Shown here piece after piece: positions 57,650 through 64,000 of a stretch of DNA of 64,000 nucleotides (its first letter is position 1; each line of letters begins with the position of its first letter). The notes under the pieces were generated by a model, which saw only the letters and a list, made by a program, of their open reading frames with translations, did not search any database and was not told where the DNA came from. This DNA is from Prostheceraeus crozeri (taxonomy: Eukaryota; Platyhelminthes; Polycladida; Euryleptidae): contig CAJQUW010008702.1 of the NCBI GenBank assembly GCA_907163375.1, forward strand, positions 117,087-181,086, written 5' to 3'. The translations under genes were made by a program, and so were the position numbers.

Positions 57650-57785
57650 TAAAAGGGATGCAATGTATGAGGAGACGTAAGTTTCAATAAATTCCACAGT
57701 AACAATACATTGCGATATGTCTCCTTTGTGCCTGGAACGATAGCAATGACAAATAACTTGGGCACACTTGTATCTTTCATAATTC
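57650..57785 (-). repeat. Partial duplicate of the transposase catalytic segment
   Basis: It copies about 56120-56250 (the KLFVIAIVPDAKETYRNVLL-coding part) with roughly 10% differences, placed upstream of the transposase start inside the same element. The resulting short frame (57649-57834) is not a separate gene. Confidence 0.75.
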
Positions 57786-57930
57786 CCTCTGCCTTCAGTG
57801 TACATGAATAATGATCTCGATCAAGCTTTGACAAATTGATTTCATTGAACTTAATTTTAGGTTATCAAAGGTTATTTGATATCGTAAATTAGTCTACTAT
57901 GGTACATCTATGAAAATACATTAGATGTAT

Positions 57931-58340
57931 CCTCAGCGTCCTCGAATTGACCCGTGTCATTCATATAGATGTAATAAGAATTAATTTATTTTCTTAAAAA
58001 GATAAAGAACTCTATATATGACTCATACTACTAACTAACGTCGCCGTGAACATATTTGGCCATTTATTTTTATGTTATTTGTATCTAAAATGATAAAGTA
58101 ATTATTATTAGCCTGAATTGTACACGTTAAATGTCGTCTAACGACCATTAAACTTTAGAACCCACGTGAATTTTGTCGTTCTAAGTACAAAAATACATTT
58201 TTCTATACTACTCATAAAGATATCGACAAAAAATTTCTAAATTGTGCCAAAAATATTCGCCAACCAAGGGGTTTTCGAATGGTGTATGATTTATGCGAGT
58301 TCTAACTTTTTCCAATTAAACGTCATTCTGGACCACCGTG
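57931..58340 (-). repeat. Right TIR of the CAC-ended transposon
   Basis: 410-bp counterpart of 54722-55131. The outermost bases read inwards as cacggtggtccagaatgacg. Confidence 0.88.
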
Positions 58341-58786
58341 TCTTGTAAATAACTCCACCGGTTTTCATGTCTGGCTATCAAGTCATTGACGGTGTAAGTT
58401 ACGGAGATTTTCGGTGTCATACTTCCTTCTTACTTCCCGGCGTTCTTTCGAGACAGCGGTGAAGTCCGTAACGATGAGTACTGCACGGGACGTTGGCAAT
58501 GGTAATCCTTGTGAAACCTCTCTGCGTCATGTTTCCAAGTGGTTGCCTTTCGTCTCAACGTTGTACTCTGACCGCCAGGGCGACGTTTAGCTATCTGCCA
58601 CAGGTTACCTCATAAAATCTCCATTGGACTTGTCTGCCGATAGTTGACCATACATGCGAGAATGAACCATGAGTTCTGCTTATCTCTATCACGGAGACGA
58701 TATGATGAATGGAATGAAATGGGAGGGCATTCATGCGCCACACGCAACCACACGCTAATTTGTCTCTTCGCTAGTGAACAAGCTCT

Positions 58787-59205
58787 TGTGAGTGTAGTCA
58801 GAAACTTTATCATGTTGTACAAAAGTTTTACTGCAACACAGGTTGATGTATAGTTAGAAAGTTTGATCATGACGCCTCATGAAACACAAATGTCATAAAA
58901 TGTAAGCGCAAGTGTAGTCAAATAGTTTTACCGTGACACACGTTTGTGAAAGTAAAGTTTGACCATCTAAGTTTTATTCGTGAGTGTCGTCAGAAAGTGT
59001 ATCAGGGTTTGCAAAAGAAAAGTGTGGTGTATCCAAATAGTTTTACCGCGACGCACGTTTGTGAAAGTAAAGTTTGGTCATCGAAGTTTTATTCGTGAGT
59101 GTCATCAGAAAGTGTATCATGCTTTGCAAAAGCAACGTCTAGTGTAGTCAAATAGTTTTACCGCGACGCACGTTTGTGAAAGTAAAGTTTGATCATTGAA
59201 GTTTT
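58787..59205. repeat. 115-bp tandem repeat
   Basis: Units starting near 58912, 59027 and 59142 share gtagtcaaatagttttacc, gcacgtttgtgaaagtaaag and aagttttattcgtgagtgtc. A more diverged unit precedes them at 58787-58880. Shorter tagaaagtttta phrases continue to about 59520. Confidence 0.8.
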
Positions 59206-60814
59206 ATGACTGACCGAACTCATCACAGCATTAGAAAGTTTTATCGAAAAGGTTTTACTGCACAGAGTAGATTGTCTTGTAACTTACCTTCACAGTGTTA
59301 GAAAGTTTTATTGGAGACAGTTGCCAAATGTTCCCCTATTAGAAAATTCAAATTCCATGACTGTTAGATTGCTGAATACTTCATCAGGTTTACTAAAAGC
59401 AGTTTTCTACTGCAGTCAGACTGAGAGTTTTGAATGGTATATGAAAACAGTGTTCACCACAGCGCTAGAAAGTTTTACTGCACTGTGTAGATTGTTTCAC
59501 AGCGTTAAAAGGTCTTATAGTAAGTACTACAGTGTTCAATGTTTTATAAAACCAGGTAAAGTCTTGTCACAAACGTTGAGTGTGTGAGAGCTAGTTCCAT
59601 GACATTGAATTGCATGGGTTCTGAAGTCCTAAAGTCCATAATCCAAGGGTAGGCTCCTCTACGGTTGGGTTTAGGGTTTTATATCACATGCGTTAACCGT
59701 TCGTGTAGAATGCGTGAAGTACATATTCGCTTAAAGACTAAACGCAAATGTTGAAATAAGTTTTGGAAGAAGTCTTTGACATGCTGTTGTGAAACTTAGC
59801 GAACGTTGAAAAAGTTTTATAAAATGTTTCTGCAGTCACACTCGTTAGCGTACCAGCTTTACCAAATGTGCTGTTTGCCTTTATCAAATTGAATGCGTGT
59901 GTAGACTGTTTTGTGAATAAAGACATTGTTAAACGTTTTTGCACTCTGCATTGACAGCATGCAAGTATACACATAACAACCTGTAACGTTGTAAGTCGAA
60001 TGCATATGAGTTAGGAAACACTCAAAACATGTGTGAGATAAAAATCAACCTGCTAGATTAAGTGAAACACAAAAGTGTCACAACTATTTTACGGGAAACT
60101 TGTAAAGGAGAACTGTGTAGCGAGAACGCTTACACTCATCATAGACAGATGAACATATATTCTAACTTCAACTTTCTGACATTAAAATGAAATTCGTGAG
60201 CATGAGCCGTGGTGTAAAAAACTTTATGACAACAACTTTATGTTGGTAAAACTTTCATAGATTGCAGTCGCGTTTAAAGTTGACATAAAAACCTGTAGAA
60301 ACGCATAAGTCTTAGATGCAGTTCAACGACTCGACCATTGAACTAACAAAATGAACAAGTCTGTGTAGAGGACCATAACACGCTCATCAGTAGGAAACAG
60401 CAAAGCATGCAATGTCATTGAATGATCATAACTGAGTGATAAGTCTGTGTCAGTGGAATTATTTCATGGGTATGAAACAGCGAACATTACATTAGGACTG
60501 TCCATGAGCATTAAAGGCTAGAATTAAAGTTTGCTTTTCATGTTCTTGACAAATGAATGCGTGTCTCATTTCTAAACGAATCGTGCATTGCTGTATGATA
60601 ATAGAATCAACATTGAAACCTGCATCAAGTGATTTTCTGTGCAAATGCAGACGATGTGAAAATGACACACGGATTGACATTTAACATTGCTTGCAATATT
60701 CAACACGCTGCCATTCAAAAGCAGCTAAGACGTTTATCATAAAACCTATCAGTGAAACAGATGTCATATAACCCTCCTGTGCACACAAAGAATCACGAGT
60801 GCACTCTGTCGCCT

Positions 60815-60970
60815 GTTTGTCGCGCTGCCCCCTCAGCAGATAGAGTAGAACACAAAGATGAATGACAGGGCAACCGGTTGGCAACCGTCTGTCACGCTGC
60901 CCCCCTCAGCAGATAGAGTAGAACACAAAGATGAATGATAACGCTCTCTCTGGCACCCGTCTGTCACATT
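60815..60970. repeat. 73-74-bp tandem duplication
   Basis: Two units contain ctcagcagatagagtagaac followed by acaaagatgaatgac/ataac, then gtctgtcac-type phrases. The units are nearly identical over about 50 bp. Confidence 0.8.
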
Positions 60971-61273
60971 AAACACATTGAATTTTCTATCGCATCTGTC
61001 CAACGAGCAAGGATGCAGGAACTTATCGTCATCTCAGACCTCCCACCTAGCTGATTCCCACACAGCTCATTGCTATCGCACCGGAAGGGAGATTCACGCG
61101 ATAAATGCATCTAAGTTTGTTGAGTGGTTGAGGATGGCAGTCAATGAAAATATGTCTTCCCTTTTCTTCCTCCAATCATAAGTTAAGAGCAATATGATTG
61201 CGCGAACCAGACATTTGAAAAGCTGTATCATTCTCATATAAAGCAGAGTCTCTTGCATTTCACTATCATAGTC

Positions 61274-61609
61274 ATGTCCGATAAGCCGAGAGCGTGCGTT
61301 ATGCCATTTCGCATCGTACACCGTGGAGAAGAATTCCACAGTGATATCTACGGTGAGGATATCACTGTGGAGTTTATGAAGTATTATTCATACTTCACCT
61401 TGAATGAGGATATGAGCCGTCGACTACGGCAAGAGAAGGAGACGGCGGAAAGTGAGGTCGACACGGTGGCGAGTGAGGCCGAGACGGTGACGAGTGAGGC
61501 CGAGACGGTGATGAGTGAGGCCGAGACGGTGGCGAGTGAGGAGATGATGTGGAGTGAGGATTCGGAAGGTGAGGAAGTGGAAGCGAGTGAAGATGTCGTT
61601 GTGATATGA
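61274..61609 (+). CDS. Acidic repeat protein, possible host gene
   Basis: From the ATG at 61274 the frame gives 111 residues. The N-terminal half is globular-looking (MPFRIVHRGEEF, DITVEFMKYYSYFTLNEDM). It is followed by a tail of 8-residue repeats, SEAETVAS and variants, encoded by 24-bp DNA repeats (61446-61545), and a Glu/Asp-rich end. A catataaag TATA-like box lies at 61234-61242, which would leave a very short leader. Codon composition is richer in G/C than the flanks. No family is recognised. It could also be one exon of a longer gene. Confidence 0.4.
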   Translation: MSDKPRACVMPFRIVHRGEEFHSDIYGEDITVEFMKYYSYFTLNEDMSRRLRQEKETAESEVDTVASEAETVTSEAETVMSEAETVASEEMMWSEDSEGEEVEASEDVVVI

Positions 61610-62849
61610 GATGATGAAGTAAGAGTTTTACACATGCATACGAATGGCTGTCATCTCAACTCGTTCATGTTTTCTTTCAGTGATGGAGTGAGTGATGGGC
61701 GTTCTTTAGTTCATAAAATCATCATGCACACATGCAGCACATTGTCTCACCACATTTCCTCGTGAATGTATCATGAGTTCTTATAAGAACTTCCTTCTAA
61801 TGCAGCTAAAGCGGTCCCAAGCCCGCCACATATCTTCGGATATAGAATGCAGAGGGGAAGGTTAAATGATGAAACGGAGTAAAAGGAAGCCAAACTTCAA
61901 CCACATGCAGCCACAAACACATTTCTATCTTCATTAAGATGACATTCAATCACTTGATTTCTAATGTGACCATCACATCCTTAGATCTCAGTACAGTCAA
62001 CTCTCTAACGCGCTTGTTAAACCTATTATCTCTAACTTTACAAACACTGAAAGGATTCTAACATGATTTCAAACTTTACAAACATCAACTTTATTTTTAA
62101 CTTTGCAAACAGTGAAATGCTTGTGACTATATTTTATACTTTACCTACCTTACAAACACTGCAATGCTTGTCACTTTATTTATACTTTACCTATAAATTT
62201 TTAAAGTCCATCATCTAACGGGTAGGATTACCTACCGTTGGATTTAGGGATTTAGGGTTTTATATAACACAAATTAACGATCTCTTTTAGTGTAGAATAC
62301 ATGCAACACATAATGCATATGTTCGCTTCATAAAATGACTTTGAATGTAAGACTTAATTTCATGGTGAAAAGACAGGTTTCATATCATTGATAAGGGATA
62401 GTTACATACTCATGATGTTATGCACTTTAAATTTGATGCGGTCAGCTGAAAGGTGATTGATGCATGTTCAATAGAAGAGTTGTATGTATCCTACTGATTG
62501 GAATAATAAGTGTGTAAAGAGTTGATTAGGAAAATATGTAATAGTCAGTGCATGGAAGTTTCTTGCTATCCAAGCTAGGAATATATGAACATCATTCATC
62601 AGTCAGTGTTGCATTTTAAAAGTCATATGCTGACAGAGACATAAGTTTACTAATTTATACAGCAAAACTCCTAAATCACTAAAACCATAGAATAGGTATC
62701 CCTGCGTTAAGATTTAGGGATTTAGCGTTTTAGAAGTGCAAGTTACATTGATAAATCACTAAGTCCATAGCACAGTCAACCCTATAACAAGACTTAACGC
62801 TTTATATGATCCATGTTAGCAATATCTGTTCGTGTAGAATGTGACTCAA

Positions 62850-64000
62850 TGAGTTTAGTCAGATAATGTATCATCAACTTTATTCACTTAGTTATATGAT
62901 AGAGAAAATGTGAGATAGAAGTGAAAGTGATCTCAAAAAGTTTAGAACACATAGTAGTAGCATTGTAGGAATAAGTAAAGTGAAAAGTCATGTCGCATGA
63001 AATGAGTGATGCAAGATTAGCTAGCATTAAAATGAATGGGTAGTGTAACAAACAAGCTATGTGGAATTCAGCATATGTTTGAAGACAAGCGCTGTTACAA
63101 GGTTTTGAGATGATATGAATTTTATCACGTCATGTTCATGGATGTAACAGAGTGAATGTCTCTACTGGTTGAGTGTATAAGATAGAGCACATCATAGTTG
63201 TTGCATGTAAACTGGAGGTTCATATTCGACGAAAGCAAAGATTGAGATTGCAAAATTTAATGAATAGGTAGTGTACTAAACTGTTTGAATCAGTGACATA
63301 GTTAGAATAAACAACAGTACCATTTCGAGATATAATCACACAGCATTAGGACTGTTGGTTTATGAACGAAGTTCATGTAAAAGTTATATAGAAGTGACTT
63401 GTTGATGGACACAAGGCACTATGTGTGCGAAAGTAGGAATAGCATGTAATGACTGGAGTATGGGTTGTGCCAACTGTACATGAAAAGCTATTTTCCAAAA
63501 GCAACTAAGTGACACGAATATATGAACAGTTAAGTAAATGCAAGCCTTTCATATTGATGAGTATGTGATAGAAGAATAACTGATGACATGAATGTGGGAA
63601 TCAGGACAAGTTTTAAGTCAGCTACTGCTAAAGGTTTTATGATAGTATTTGTTATCGAAGATTTAATGTGATGCATCATGTCTACAGATTCAATGTGTAA
63701 TAGAATAAATGTCGTTGCAGGTTTTGAGTGTATAGGATAGAACACACGAAATAGTTGTTATATGTAAGTGCAAGTTAAAGTATCACAGTTAATTTACATC
63801 TGAAAGCTTATGTAAGTACGACTTGATCATTGATAGACTTCACATTGTATGTTATGTTGAATGAATAGTTGAATTGATATTCATAAATGGAAGGTTGATA
63901 TATCGAGAAATAGTGTTAAGTCTCGGTGTATATAGTACCATGGTTAGTAAGGTAGCAGCTCCTTGCGTACAAATTCCGTGTGTGTGTGAGTATGTGTATG
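62850..64000. repeat. Diverged repeat array, no gene recognised
   Basis: A block with gagtgtataagatagagcac, atagttgttgcatgtaa (near 63172-63215) recurs as gagtgtataggatagaacac, atagttgttatatgtaa near 63727-63770, about 555 bp apart. Upstream phrases also align. The window ends in a gtgtgtgtgagtatgtgtatg microsatellite. Confidence 0.5.

Larger units (their letters stand above)
54722..58340 (-). mobile_element. DNA transposon with CAC termini and 410-bp TIRs (CMC/Chapaev-like?)
   Basis: Inverted repeats at 54722-55131 and 57931-58340 begin cacggtggt and stay closely matched over their length. The element is flanked by tctt at 54718-54721 and 58341-58344, a 4-bp duplication. CAC ends plus a 4-bp duplication suit Chapaev in the CMC group. 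It encodes a DDE-type transposase on the minus strand, with defects. Superfamily is inferred from termini only. Confidence 0.85.
59625..62845. repeat. Four dispersed copies of a ~110-bp 'tttagggtttt' module
   Basis: Copies at about 59625-59735, 62201-62330, 62668-62735 and 62755-62845. They share aagtccata/aagtccatc, a gggtagg...cctac or equivalent near-palindrome, tttagggttttatat and (in three) gtgtagaat. The module is diverged between copies. Nothing suggests coding. Confidence 0.6.

Noticed and set aside
61384-61635. Minus-strand Ser/Thr-rich protein
   Set aside because: It is the opposite strand of the acidic SEAETV repeat ORF, which has the better start and composition.

Overview
The window is AT-rich, gene-poor DNA from an animal nuclear genome. 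It has no operons and no bacterial-type start sites. Its mobile elements are a Polinton/Maverick, a Naiad-type Penelope-like retroelement, piggyBac, Tc1, hAT, a CAC-ended DNA transposon, LINE fragments and tRNA-derived SINEs. Together these point to an invertebrate, probably marine; I cannot name the species. Ordinary host genes are almost absent. The best candidate is an intronless secreted cysteine protein at 50084-50584 (-), and a weaker one is an acidic repeat protein at 61274-61609 (+).

Layout. 0-2.6 kb: a decayed piggyBac copy lying among minus-strand LINE pieces. 2.6-17 kb: mostly unrecognised DNA with minisatellites (5.7-6.0 and 8.6-8.8 kb), a large inverted repeat (9.5-10.3 kb), a 577-bp hAT MITE with a perfect 8-bp target duplication (13.07-13.65 kb) and a SINE-like piece. 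17.08-37.16 kb: a nested stack. A multimeric tRNA-SINE flanked by 13-bp direct repeats was hit by a 19.1-kb Polinton (17555-36682, 6-bp duplication gagacg), which was itself hit by a 3.3-kb Naiad (21176-24468, 4-bp duplication ttat). 37.6-39.0 kb: a Tc1 element with TA duplication and broken transposase. 39-50 kb: LINE scraps and a 2.35-kb non-autonomous hAT with GGAGCC-rich ends. 50-54 kb: the secreted-protein gene, a foldback element and GC-rich tandem repeats. 54.72-58.34 kb: a DNA transposon with 410-bp inverted repeats, CAC termini and a DDE-type transposase carrying stops. 58.8-64 kb: an array of diverged tandem and dispersed repeats surrounding the acidic repeat ORF.

The Polinton carries a full virus-like set: protein-primed type B DNA polymerase, integrase, adenain-like protease, packaging ATPase, major capsid protein and a probable minor capsid/penton protein. 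It also has a fibre-like coiled-coil protein and several small structural-looking proteins. Nearly all genes run on the minus strand and most start in a shared TTAAAAATG-like context. Three features stand out: an intein with a LAGLIDADG endonuclease inside the polymerase active-site motif; a parvovirus-type phospholipase A2 domain fused in frame ahead of the integrase; and an amber stop exactly where the integrase family has its catalytic glutamate. Many frameshifts and stops mark the copy as dead, although some shifts lie in homopolymers and could be sequencing errors. The Naiad inside it still has a long intact reverse transcriptase and is clearly younger.
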